A DNA stretch of 14,962 bases from an uncultured Rheinheimera sp. (lineage in GTDB: Bacteria > Pseudomonadota > Gammaproteobacteria > Enterobacterales > Alteromonadaceae): NCBI GenBank assembly GCA_943913835.1, contig CALTZU010000082.1, positions 1 to 14,962 on the forward strand. Direction: 5' to 3'. Below the pieces are notes generated by a model, which made no database searches, was not told where the DNA came from, and saw only the letters and a list, made by a program, of their open reading frames with translations. Below are positions 1 through 6,892 of the stretch, one piece after another (position 1 is the first letter of the stretch; each line of letters begins with the position of its first letter). Both the position numbers and the translations under genes were made by a program.

Positions 1-1371
1 CGTGGTCCAATGCTATTGCAGGATGTGTGGCATTTAGAGAAGCTGGCGCATTTTGCAAGAGAAGTGATACCTGAACGCCGTATGCATGCAAAGGGTTCAG
101 GCGCTTACGGAGTATTCACTGTTACGCACGACATAAGCCAATTCAGCAAAGCCGCTGTGTTTGCCCAGCCAGGTAAGCAAACCCCTGTTTTTGTCAGGTT
201 TTCCACAGTTGCCGGCGAAAGAGGTGCGGCTGACGCTGAACGTGATATCCGAGGTTTTGCTATCAAGTTTTATACGGAGATGGGCAATTGGGATCTGGTT
301 GGCAATAACACTCCGGTTTTTTTCATTCGCGACCCACTGAAGTTCACAGACTTAAACCATGTGGTTAAACGTGATCCTAAAACTAATATGCACAACGCTG
401 AGAGTAACTGGGACTGGTGGACTTTGTTACCCGAAGCTTTGCACCAAATCACCATAGTGATGAGTGACAGAGGTATACCTAAGTCTTATCGTCAGATGCA
501 CGGTTTTGGCAGTCATACCTTCAGTTTAATTAACTCAGACAATCAGCGCTTTTGGGTGAAGTTTCATTTTATCAGTCAACAGGGCATTGCGAATTTGACC
601 GATGCGGAAGCTCAGCAGCTTGTTGGTCGTGACCGCGACAGTCACCAGCGCGACTTGTTTTACAGTATTGAAAATGGCGATTTCCCTCGCTGGAAGTTGG
701 CTATCCAGGTCATGTCTGAAGCTGAAGCTCAGCAGTGCCCTTTTAATCCCTTTGACCTGACAAAAGTCTGGCCACATAAAGATTATCCTTTAATGGATGT
801 CGGCGTGCTGGAGCTTAACCGCAATCCGGAAAACTATTTTGCCGAAGTAGAACAAGCCGCATTTTCACCTGCCAATGTAGTGCCTGGTATCGGATTCTCA
901 CCAGATAAAATGCTGCAATCCAGGCTGTTTTCTTATGGTGATGCGCAGCGTTACCGCCTCGGCGTCAACCATCATCATATTCCTGTCAACGCGCCGAAAT
1001 GTCCTTTCCATAGTTACCACAGAGATGGCGCTATGCGCACCGATGGTAATTTGGGTGCAACCATAGGCTATGAACCCAACAGTTATGGACAGTGGCAGCA
1101 GCAACCTGAATATGCCGAGCGTCATCTTGCTCTTCATGGCGATGCGGGCCATTGGGATCATCGCGAAGATACAGATTACTTCAGTCAACCAGGCGATCTA
1201 TTCCGTTTGATGACGGCAGAGCAACAACAGGTCTTATTTGACAACACGGCGCGTGCTATTTCCGCAGCCTCTGAGACTGTACAACAGCGACATATTCAGA
1301 ATTGTAATCAGGCAGATCCGGCTTATGGCGCAGGTATTGCGCTGGCATTAGCCAGATTAAGAAATCTTTAA
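1..1371 (+). CDS. Monofunctional heme catalase, 5'-truncated by the window edge
   Basis: This is a haem catalase that converts hydrogen peroxide to water and oxygen. The frame is open from base 1 (first residues Arg-Gly-Pro), so the gene begins outside the window. The 456 residues present suggest roughly 25 are missing, judged against small-subunit catalases of about 480 residues. The distal catalytic His is visible at fragment residue 29 in PERRMHAKGSGAYG, and the distal Asn lies in VGNNTPVFFIRD. The proximal haem-ligand region RLFSYGDAQRYRLG is intact, as is the C-terminus. There is no C-terminal flavodoxin-like extension, so it is a small-subunit rather than a large-subunit (HPII-like) enzyme. 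The next gene follows after 49 nt on the same strand with no terminator seen, so co-transcription is plausible. The family is certain; I do not assign katA or katB because paralogues cannot be told apart here. Confidence 0.95.
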   Translation, partial: RGPMLLQDVWHLEKLAHFAREVIPERRMHAKGSGAYGVFTVTHDISQFSKAAVFAQPGKQTPVFVRFSTVAGERGAADAERDIRGFAIKFYTEMGNWDLVGNNTPVFFIRDPLKFTDLNHVVKRDPKTNMHNAESNWDWWTLLPEALHQITIVMSDRGIPKSYRQMHGFGSHTFSLINSDNQRFWVKFHFISQQGIANLTDAEAQQLVGRDRDSHQRDLFYSIENGDFPRWKLAIQVMSEAEAQQCPFNPFDLTKVWPHKDYPLMDVGVLELNRNPENYFAEVEQAAFSPANVVPGIGFSPDKMLQSRLFSYGDAQRYRLGVNHHHIPVNAPKCPFHSYHRDGAMRTDGNLGATIGYEPNSYGQWQQQPEYAERHLALHGDAGHWDHREDTDYFSQPGDLFRLMTAEQQQVLFDNTARAISAASETVQQRHIQNCNQADPAYGAGIALALARLRNL

Positions 1372-1420
1372 TTCAGACCTTATAAAAGTTCACCAACCCA
1401 ACCTAAAAAGGAAAGATGTT

Positions 1421-2242
1421 ATGTCCACTATTAGCGCAAAAGACGGCACAAAAATTTATTACAAAGACTGGGGTTCAGGCCCTGTGGTGGTATTCAGCCA
1501 TGGCTGGCCACTGAGCTCTGATGCCTGGGAAGACCAGATGTTTTTTCTTGCTTCACAAGGTTATCGCTGTATTGCACATGACCGTCGTGGTCATGGCCGC
1601 TCGGAGCAGGTATGGGCAGGCAATGATATGGATACTTATGCTGATGATTTAGCCAGTCTCATCGAAACACTGGATTTAAAAGATGTCACGCTTGTTGGCC
1701 ATTCTACAGGTGGTGGCGAAGTCACTCGTTATGTTGGACGTCATGGTTCATCACGGGTCAAAGGACTGGTATTAGTTGGCGCTGTTACACCACAAATGGG
1801 CGTATCCGCAAATAACCCGAATGGCGTACCTATGGCAGTGTTTGATGGTATCCGTGCTGGTGTCGCAGCGAATCGTCACCAGTTTTTCCGCGATTTAACG
1901 GTACCATTTTTTGGTTTTAACCGCCCGGACGCGCAGGTCTCCACAGCCTTGCAGGATGTGTTTTGTTATCAGGGTATGTTGGCTGGCTTAAAAAATGTGT
2001 ATGACTGCATTAAACAATTTTCAGAATCAGATTTTACTGAAGATCTGAAAAAGGTCGATGTACCAGCCTTAGTGATCCACGGCGATGATGATCAAATAGT
2101 TCCAGCAGAAACTACAGCTGTAGCAGCGGCCAAACTATTGAAAAATGCTACTCTGAAGCTGTATCCGGGCGGTTCTCACGGTTTACCTTCAACCAATAAA
2201 GACCAGATCAATCAGGATTTATTGGCCTTTTTGCGTTCTTAA
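1421..2242 (+). CDS. Alpha/beta hydrolase, cofactor-free chloroperoxidase (non-haem haloperoxidase) family
   Basis: The protein has 273 residues, the usual length for cofactor-free bacterial chloroperoxidases/perhydrolases such as the Pseudomonas and Streptomyces enzymes. The catalytic triad is visible: nucleophile Ser95 in GHSTGGGEV, Asp224 in HGDDDQIVP and His253 in GGSHGLP. The oxyanion-hole segment SHGWPLSSDAW is near residues 26-36, and DRRGHGRS follows the second strand of the core fold. There is no signal peptide, so it should be cytoplasmic. Family members hydrolyse esters and can form peracids from peroxide and a carboxylic acid; the true substrate here is unknown. The ATG is preceded by AAAAGGAAAG with good spacing. 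It lies 49 nt after the catalase and ends just before an intrinsic terminator, so the two may form a peroxide-response unit. That link is inferred from position. Confidence 0.9.
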   Translation: MSTISAKDGTKIYYKDWGSGPVVVFSHGWPLSSDAWEDQMFFLASQGYRCIAHDRRGHGRSEQVWAGNDMDTYADDLASLIETLDLKDVTLVGHSTGGGEVTRYVGRHGSSRVKGLVLVGAVTPQMGVSANNPNGVPMAVFDGIRAGVAANRHQFFRDLTVPFFGFNRPDAQVSTALQDVFCYQGMLAGLKNVYDCIKQFSESDFTEDLKKVDVPALVIHGDDDQIVPAETTAVAAAKLLKNATLKLYPGGSHGLPSTNKDQINQDLLAFLRS

Positions 2243-2269
2243 ATAAAGAATTCAACCTGGCGTTCATAC

Positions 2270-2300
2270 ACAAGGGAGCTTTGATTGCTCCCTTGTTTTA
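2270..2300 (+). terminator. Intrinsic terminator after the hydrolase gene
   Basis: The perfect 10-bp stem ACAAGGGAGC / GCTCCCTTGT (2270-2279 and 2287-2296) has a 7-nt loop and runs directly into TTTATTT. It lies 28 nt after the hydrolase stop codon and separates the catalase/hydrolase unit from the kinase operon. Confidence 0.9.
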
Positions 2301-2316
2301 TTTCTCAACATACTTT

Positions 2317-2332
2317 TATACCTAAGTATACT
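2317..2332 (+). promoter_or_regulatory. Candidate promoter -10 and small inverted repeat upstream of the kinase
   Basis: TATAC and GTATA form an inverted repeat around the 4-nt spacer CTAA (2317-2330). The overlapping TATACT at 2327-2332 matches five of six bases of a sigma-70 -10 box. No convincing -35 box lies at the right distance, which could mean activator dependence. It sits 33 nt before the kinase start and just after the upstream terminator, where the kinase operon promoter should be. The role is inferred. Confidence 0.35.
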
Positions 2333-2364
2333 AGTGTTTTACTTGTGTCTCGCTGATAGTAGAA

Positions 2365-3810
2365 ATGCGGTTCAGGCTATTAAAAAGGTTTAAAAAACGA
2401 ATGCTGGTTAAACATCGCTCTGTCAGTGCTTTGATGTATGTTTTTGGTTTTCTTCTTACCGCCGCTATTTTTATTGCTGATACCCTGACCTCATTGCAGA
2501 TCGCTGTGGCTGTGCTCTATGTCATAGTCGTATTAATAGCTGCTGAGTTGCTTTCAAAACGTGGTGTGATAGCTGTGGGTCTGCTTTGTATAGTGCTGAC
2601 ACTGATCGCTTTTTTTACGTCTCATGGTGCTATGCTGGAGAGCTCGGCTTTTGCCCGCTGCCTGATCAGTTTGGCCGCTATCGCTATTACCACAGTACTG
2701 GCATTAAAAAGTCAGCATGCAAAAGATTTGTTGCGACAACAAGTCTACTTACTGTCACAAACCCATGATGCGATTTTAGTCTGCGACATGAAAGGGGTTA
2801 TTACTCACTGGAATCAGGGAGCCAACAACTTATATGGCTGGAGTAAGGAACGGGCTTTGGGCAAAACTTTATGCGAGTTGTTAAATACGCCACCCCAGGC
2901 TATGCAGCAGCTGCTTAGTACTGGTCATTTTGAAGGTGATTTGATAGAACAGCATCAATCAGGCCGCCAGGTAGTGGTTGCAAGCCGCTGGTCGGTCGCT
3001 TTAGATGCAAAAGGCAAAGCTCAATCCATTTTGATTAGTAATAATGATCTGACCGAAAGCCGCTTAGCTGAAGATAAATTGCGTGTACAGCAACTTGCGC
3101 TGGAGCAGGCCAACAGATTAAGCACTTTGGGTCAGATGTCCGCATCACTGGCACATGAAATTAATCAGCCTTTGGCCTCGATCAGTATGAGCGCTGAAGC
3201 CTCGTTACGTTGGATGAACAGGCCCGAACCTGATTTGCCGGAAATCAATTTTTGTATTAACGCTATAGTCAAAGAAGCGCATAGAGCCGCTGAAGTGGTG
3301 AAGCGGATCCGGGCTTTGTCGAAAAAAGGCAGTGTGACTTTGGTGCAGCTGGATTTATGTGGGGTTATTGCTGAGTCTGTGCTGCTGGTTGAAAAAGAGT
3401 TGCAGCGCCATCATGTTCATTATGACCTGACCTTGCCTAAACAATCTGCCTGGGTAGCCGGAGATAAAATTCAGCTGCAACAGGTGCTGATTAATTTGCT
3501 GGTCAATGCAATTCAGGCGATGGAACAGACAGCTGTGCCTGAAAGGCGTTTGCAGCTCAATCTTAAAGCCGATCAGCAAAGTTGGCTATTGGCAGTGGCT
3601 GATACAGGGGCAGGCATTGCTGAAGCGGATTTTCCACTATTGTTTGACGCCTTTTATAGTACAAAAGCAGAAGGTATGGGGATGGGGTTATCCATTTGTC
3701 GCAGCATAGCTGAGGCTCATCATGGTTTGTTATGGGCTGAGCAAAAAGAAAGACCCGGCGCAGTGTTTTATTTGCAATTGCCTCAATTTACCGCGGAAGT
3801 TATACCATGA
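2365..3810 (+). CDS. Membrane PAS-domain sensor histidine kinase (FixL/DctB-like transmitter)
   Basis: This 481-residue kinase probably autophosphorylates and passes phosphate to the response regulator it overlaps. Hydrophobic segments at about residues 20-38, 45-62, 66-85 and 97-115 predict four membrane spans with only short loops, so there is no large periplasmic sensor. A PAS domain follows at about 126-235, beginning near HDAILVCDMKGVITHWN. The H-box has His264 in SLAHEINQPLAS. The ATPase domain shows an N-box (Asn377 and Asn381 in INLLVNAIQ), G1 box ADTGAGI and G2 box GMGMGLSICRS. The PAS lacks an obvious FixL-type haem histidine context, so an oxygen-sensing role is not supported. No good ribosome binding site precedes ATG 2365; ATG 2401 (Met13) has AAAAGG 12 nt upstream and is an alternative start. 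The stimulus is unknown. Confidence 0.92.
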   Translation: MRFRLLKRFKKRMLVKHRSVSALMYVFGFLLTAAIFIADTLTSLQIAVAVLYVIVVLIAAELLSKRGVIAVGLLCIVLTLIAFFTSHGAMLESSAFARCLISLAAIAITTVLALKSQHAKDLLRQQVYLLSQTHDAILVCDMKGVITHWNQGANNLYGWSKERALGKTLCELLNTPPQAMQQLLSTGHFEGDLIEQHQSGRQVVVASRWSVALDAKGKAQSILISNNDLTESRLAEDKLRVQQLALEQANRLSTLGQMSASLAHEINQPLASISMSAEASLRWMNRPEPDLPEINFCINAIVKEAHRAAEVVKRIRALSKKGSVTLVQLDLCGVIAESVLLVEKELQRHHVHYDLTLPKQSAWVAGDKIQLQQVLINLLVNAIQAMEQTAVPERRLQLNLKADQQSWLLAVADTGAGIAEADFPLLFDAFYSTKAEGMGMGLSICRSIAEAHHGLLWAEQKERPGAVFYLQLPQFTAEVIP

Positions 3811-4439
3811 AATCTGCAGCATCTTCGAAACAGCCGATAGTGTATGTACTGGATGATGAGCCCGCAGTAAGGGATTCGTTAAGCAGTTTGTTACGCTCTG
3901 TTGGATTACAAGCAGAAGTTTTTGCGACAGTAGCTGAATTCAGGCAAGTACATTTAGCCCCTGTGCCTAGTTGTTTGATCCTCGATGTACGGTTGCAGTT
4001 TGCCAATGGTCTGGATTTTCACCGCCAGCTGCAGGAACAAGGGGTAGAGCTACCGGTGATTTTTATTACAGGTCATGGCGATATTCCTATGACGGTAAAG
4101 GCAATGAAATCCGGCGCTGTGGATTTCCTGGCTAAACCATTTCGTGAGCAGGATTTACTAGATGCTATAGCTACGGCCTTACAAAAAGATCAGCAGCGTC
4201 TGGCGGCTAATTCAGTTTCCGATGAATTGCGTCAGTGCTTTGACTCCTTGACCAACAGAGAGCAGCAGGTGATGCGAATGGCTGTTTCAGGCCTGCTGAA
4301 TAAACAAATTGCGGACCAACTGAATTTAAGCCTGATCACAGTTAAAATTCATCGTGGCAATATGATGAAAAAAATGCAGGCGAAAAACTTTGCTGAGTTG
4401 ATGCGTATGGCCGGGCAGTTGGGGCTAAGCAAAAGTTAA
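3807..4439 (+). CDS. FixJ/NarL-type response regulator (receiver plus LuxR HTH)
   Basis: The 210-residue protein is a DNA-binding response regulator. The receiver domain (about 10-125) carries acidic residues Asp16/Asp17 in VLDDEPAV, phospho-acceptor Asp60 in LILDVRLQ, Thr88 in FITGHGD and Lys110 in LAKPF, so all core phosphotransfer residues are present. The C-terminal LuxR-type helix-turn-helix (about 147-208) starts at LTNREQQVM and has the recognition region SLITVKIHRGNM. Its ATG overlaps the kinase stop as ATGA, which implies translational coupling and a cognate pair. GGAAG lies 7 nt before the start. Target genes are not shown by the sequence; neighbouring genes and self-regulation are reasonable first guesses. 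Confidence 0.93.
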   Translation: MKSAASSKQPIVYVLDDEPAVRDSLSSLLRSVGLQAEVFATVAEFRQVHLAPVPSCLILDVRLQFANGLDFHRQLQEQGVELPVIFITGHGDIPMTVKAMKSGAVDFLAKPFREQDLLDAIATALQKDQQRLAANSVSDELRQCFDSLTNREQQVMRMAVSGLLNKQIADQLNLSLITVKIHRGNMMKKMQAKNFAELMRMAGQLGLSKS

Positions 4440-4447
4440 TACCCCGG

Positions 4448-4453
4448 TATAAT
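4448..4453 (+). promoter_or_regulatory. Possible -10 box (TATAAT) before the receiver gene
   Basis: A perfect TATAAT lies 9 nt after the response-regulator stop and 92 nt before the proposed start of the next gene. No recognisable -35 element lies 16-18 nt upstream, so this may be an activator-dependent promoter or chance. Confidence 0.3.
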
Positions 4454-4495
4454 GTTTCGGTTTTTCTTTATCGGTTAAGCTGTACTCCTGTTAAA

Positions 4496-4520
4496 AACAA
4501 AACGCAGTAAAAGTTTTGTT
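4496..4520 (+). repeat. 8-bp inverted repeat in the leader of the receiver gene
   Basis: AACAAAAC (4496-4503) and GTTTTGTT (4513-4520) are perfect reverse complements separated by 9 nt. No T-tract follows, so it is not a terminator. It ends 9 nt before the ribosome binding site of the receiver gene, so it could be an operator or an mRNA hairpin affecting translation. Confidence 0.5.
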
Positions 4521-4539
4521 GGCTATCTGGAGAGTGCAG

Positions 4540-4899
4540 TTGAAACGACCTCTGATTTATGTGCTTGATGATGATGATTCTGTCCGCATTGCTTTGGGTA
4601 GCTTTCTTCGTAGTCTTGGCTTTCACATCGAGACCTTCTCTACAGGCATGCAATTGTTAGCGTCTGAGCATTTAGCCCAGGTGTCTTGCGTGATTTCAGA
4701 CGTACAAATGCCAGTTATGAGTGGTTTTGAAGTGCTGAGTGTATTGCGACAAAACGATCCACCTGTCCCTGTTATTTTACTGACCGCATTTTATGAAGAT
4801 AGTCTGAAACAAAAGGCATTAGATCTTGGCGCCACAGCTTTTCTTAGCAAACCCTTTCAATCCCAGGAAATGTTAAAAGTACTGGGCTCTGTACTTTAA
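4540..4899 (+). CDS. Single-domain response regulator (receiver only), TTG start
   Basis: This 119-residue protein is a stand-alone receiver with no output domain. Asp10-Asp13 form the acidic pocket in YVLDDDDSV, Asp54 in VISDVQMP is the phospho-acceptor, Thr82 is in ILLTAF and Lys104 in LSKPF, so it should accept phosphate. The frame has no usable ATG. TTG at 4540 has GGAG (4529-4532) 7 nt upstream and gives a start (MKRPLIYVLD) that fits receiver families; the in-frame TTG at 4516 would add eight residues without a ribosome binding site. It lies 100 nt after the FixJ-like gene. It could compete with that regulator for phosphate from the kinase, relay phosphate, or act on another protein such as the neighbouring chemoreceptor system. 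It resembles FixJ/DctD-type receivers more than CheY, but I cannot test this here. Confidence 0.85.
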   Translation: MKRPLIYVLDDDDSVRIALGSFLRSLGFHIETFSTGMQLLASEHLAQVSCVISDVQMPVMSGFEVLSVLRQNDPPVPVILLTAFYEDSLKQKALDLGATAFLSKPFQSQEMLKVLGSVL

Positions 4900-5194
4900 T
4901 GCCCTGTTGTCAGCTTTTGTAAACTGTCTCTTATCTATTCACGCCCTGAAATCGCAGGCTGCATCTGAAAGAGCTGCTCCTCACTCAGGTATTTGCAAGG
5001 TACCAGCCTATACCAAGGTTTTAATTGCCTAAACCATTTCCCTAGTTCGCTTTACCCCCGGTACAAGTGTTTCAGCTTCGCTCTTGCCTTAGCATTAACT
5101 CAAGGTCACAAGTTTCAGTCTGTTGACTCATTATCCGCCACTTATGTAGTGGCTGACACCAAGGGTTCAAGGGTTTATCTGTGAGGAAGGTCTT
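4900..5194 (+). other. 295-nt intergenic region / leader of the first chemoreceptor gene
   Basis: No convincing gene lies here; a 63-codon frame starting at TTG 4993 has no ribosome binding site and no recognisable family. There is no T-tract terminator after the receiver gene. A 6-bp hairpin is present at 5137-5153, and TTGACT at 5123-5128 resembles a -35 box but has no good -10. No sigma-28 promoter motif typical of chemotaxis genes was found. A few short strings (GAAAGAG at 4967, GCCTAAACCATT at 5027) recall GEMM-I c-di-GMP riboswitches, but the diagnostic core is missing. Confidence 0.5.
5137..5153 (+). repeat. 6-bp hairpin in the chemoreceptor leader
   Basis: GCCACT and AGTGGC flank a 5-nt loop (TATGT). 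The hairpin lies 42 nt before the chemoreceptor start and has no T-tract. It may be an mRNA leader structure or an operator; its significance is uncertain because of its small size. Confidence 0.35.
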
Positions 5195-6823
5195 ATGCTA
5201 CTCAGAAAAATTAGTATCGGAAAAAGAGCTGCCAGTGGTTTTGCATTGCTGACATTAATTATGTTGTTTTTAGGCTTTTTCAGCTTGTCACAAATGCAGA
5301 AGCTAAATCAGGCTACGAAAGATATTGATCAGCATTGGTTGGCAGGCGTCAGCACCTTGCTGGAGTTGAATAACAAAATTGGCACAGTGCGGTTAGAGGG
5401 CCAAAGATTCAGAGCCAGCAAAGATGAGTTGGTCAGAGCAAAAAGCAAAGATCTGATTAATCAAGCCAGTGCCGATATTGTGCAGTTGGAGGAGAAATAC
5501 AAACTACGGGATTTGGCTGAGGTGGAGCTGGCGGTTATGACAGCACTAGAGCGCAGCCTGACCTTGTATTTTGATGATTTAAATCAGCTGATTAGTCTGG
5601 CTGAGCAACATAATCTGACAGACGCAGAGGCTGAATCTTTAAGTCGCCAGTTGAGTGAAGGTGGGGCCAGTATAAGTCTGAACTTAGAAAAGTTGATCGC
5701 CTATAACAAGGCGGGTTCAGCTCAGGCCGCAGCGGGTAATGAGCAAAATTATCTGGAGTCCACCACTTTAGTCCGTTCCATCCTGGTGTTGGCTTTAGCA
5801 CTCACAGTAGTGTTAGCCACAGTACTGACTCGCAGCATTGTCTTACCTGTACGCAAAGCCTTGCTGGCCGCTGAGACTATAGCCAGCGGCGATTTAAGCC
5901 AAAGTATTGAGTGCAAAGGCAATGATGAACCGGCCTTTTTGCTGCGCGCTATGGACCTGATGCGGAAAAATCTGAAAGAGGTGATCGAAAACATCCGTGA
6001 TTCGGCAGTACAACTAGCTTCAGCCACCGAAGAAATGAATACGGTAATTTGGAGCAGTACCAACGACTTACAACAACAAAGTAATGAAATTGAGCTGACT
6101 GCAACAGCCATGTCACAAATGACCTCCGCAGTACATGAAGTTGCAGGCAATGCAGTATCTACATCTGAATTATCACAGCTGTCTGACCGTGAAGCCAAAG
6201 ATGGTAATCAGCGGGTAGCCCAATCTATCAGTCTGATTGAAGACTTAGTGACAAATGTGATGTCGGTTTCTCATAAAGCCGAAACTCTGGCCACTCATAC
6301 TCACAGCATCAGCAAAGTGCTGGAAGTGATACGAACTATTGCTGACCAAACCAATCTGCTGGCGTTAAATGCTGCCATTGAGGCCGCCAGAGCCGGTGAA
6401 AGTGGTCGTGGTTTTGCCGTAGTGGCCGATGAGGTGCGTTCCCTGGCACAGCGTACTCAGCAGTCGACGCTGGAAATAGAAAATATGATCAATACAGTGC
6501 AACATCAAACGGATGATACTGTGCATTCACTGCAATTCAGCGCACAGCAGGCAGAGGCTACGCTGGAGCAAGCTAAAGCAGCAGATCAGGCCTTACGCCA
6601 AATCACCCAAGCCATTTCACAGATTAACGAGCGCAATTTAGCCATAGCTGGAGCTACAGAACAACAAGCCTTAGTGGCCCGCGAAGTAGACCAAAGCTTG
6701 TTAAAAATCCGTGATTTATCCACTCAAACTGCGGCTGGTGCCAGCCAGACTTCGCAAGCCAGCCAGGAGTTATCCAAGTTGGCGGTGAATCTTGCTGGTT
6801 TGGTCGACCGTTTCGCCTTTTAA
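5195..6823 (+). CDS. Methyl-accepting chemotaxis protein (first of two paralogues)
   Basis: This 542-residue transmembrane chemoreceptor would signal to CheA/CheW. A first membrane span lies at about 14-33, and a helical periplasmic domain of the four-helix-bundle type at about 34-190. The second span is at about 193-213, followed by a HAMP domain at about 214-265 (LPVRKALLAAETIASGDLS). The cytoplasmic coiled-coil hairpin has the conserved tip IADQTNLLALNAAIEAARAG at about 382-401, then RGFAVVADEVRSLAQR. There is no C-terminal NWETF-like pentapeptide, so methylation would not rely on CheR tethering to this tail. The ATG is preceded by AGGAAGG at 4 nt. The periplasmic ligand is unknown. The gene lies 69 nt upstream of the GGDEF-EAL gene, suggesting a joint role in motility and attachment decisions. 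A second related receptor is at 11874-13496. Confidence 0.94.
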   Translation: MLLRKISIGKRAASGFALLTLIMLFLGFFSLSQMQKLNQATKDIDQHWLAGVSTLLELNNKIGTVRLEGQRFRASKDELVRAKSKDLINQASADIVQLEEKYKLRDLAEVELAVMTALERSLTLYFDDLNQLISLAEQHNLTDAEAESLSRQLSEGGASISLNLEKLIAYNKAGSAQAAAGNEQNYLESTTLVRSILVLALALTVVLATVLTRSIVLPVRKALLAAETIASGDLSQSIECKGNDEPAFLLRAMDLMRKNLKEVIENIRDSAVQLASATEEMNTVIWSSTNDLQQQSNEIELTATAMSQMTSAVHEVAGNAVSTSELSQLSDREAKDGNQRVAQSISLIEDLVTNVMSVSHKAETLATHTHSISKVLEVIRTIADQTNLLALNAAIEAARAGESGRGFAVVADEVRSLAQRTQQSTLEIENMINTVQHQTDDTVHSLQFSAQQAEATLEQAKAADQALRQITQAISQINERNLAIAGATEQQALVAREVDQSLLKIRDLSTQTAAGASQTSQASQELSKLAVNLAGLVDRFAF

Positions 6824-6832
6824 CTTCAAGCT

Positions 6833-6880
6833 CTGAACGACCGGATCCTTGTATCAATACATGGATCCGCAGAGGTTCAG
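6833..6880 (+). repeat. Two-part hairpin between the chemoreceptor and GGDEF-EAL genes
   Basis: CGGATCC (6842-6848) and GGATCCG (6863-6869) form a perfect 7-bp stem, extended inside by TGT/ACA after one mismatch. Outer arms CTGAAC (6833-6838) and GTTCAG (6875-6880) pair as well, making a two-part hairpin of about 48 nt. No T-run follows, so it is not a canonical terminator. It ends 12 nt before the next start, just before the AGGA site, and could reduce read-through, protect mRNA ends or modulate translation. Confidence 0.6.
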
Positions 6881-6892
6881 CAGGACGGCACT

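Noticed and set aside
4993..5184. 63-codon open frame in the chemoreceptor leader, starting at TTG
   Set aside because: No ribosome binding site, no recognisable family and a composition expected of non-coding DNA.
5749..6198. 149-codon minus-strand open frame inside the first chemoreceptor gene
   Set aside because: It lies antisense to a clearly conserved MCP and its low-complexity Ser/Ala-rich product matches no family I know.
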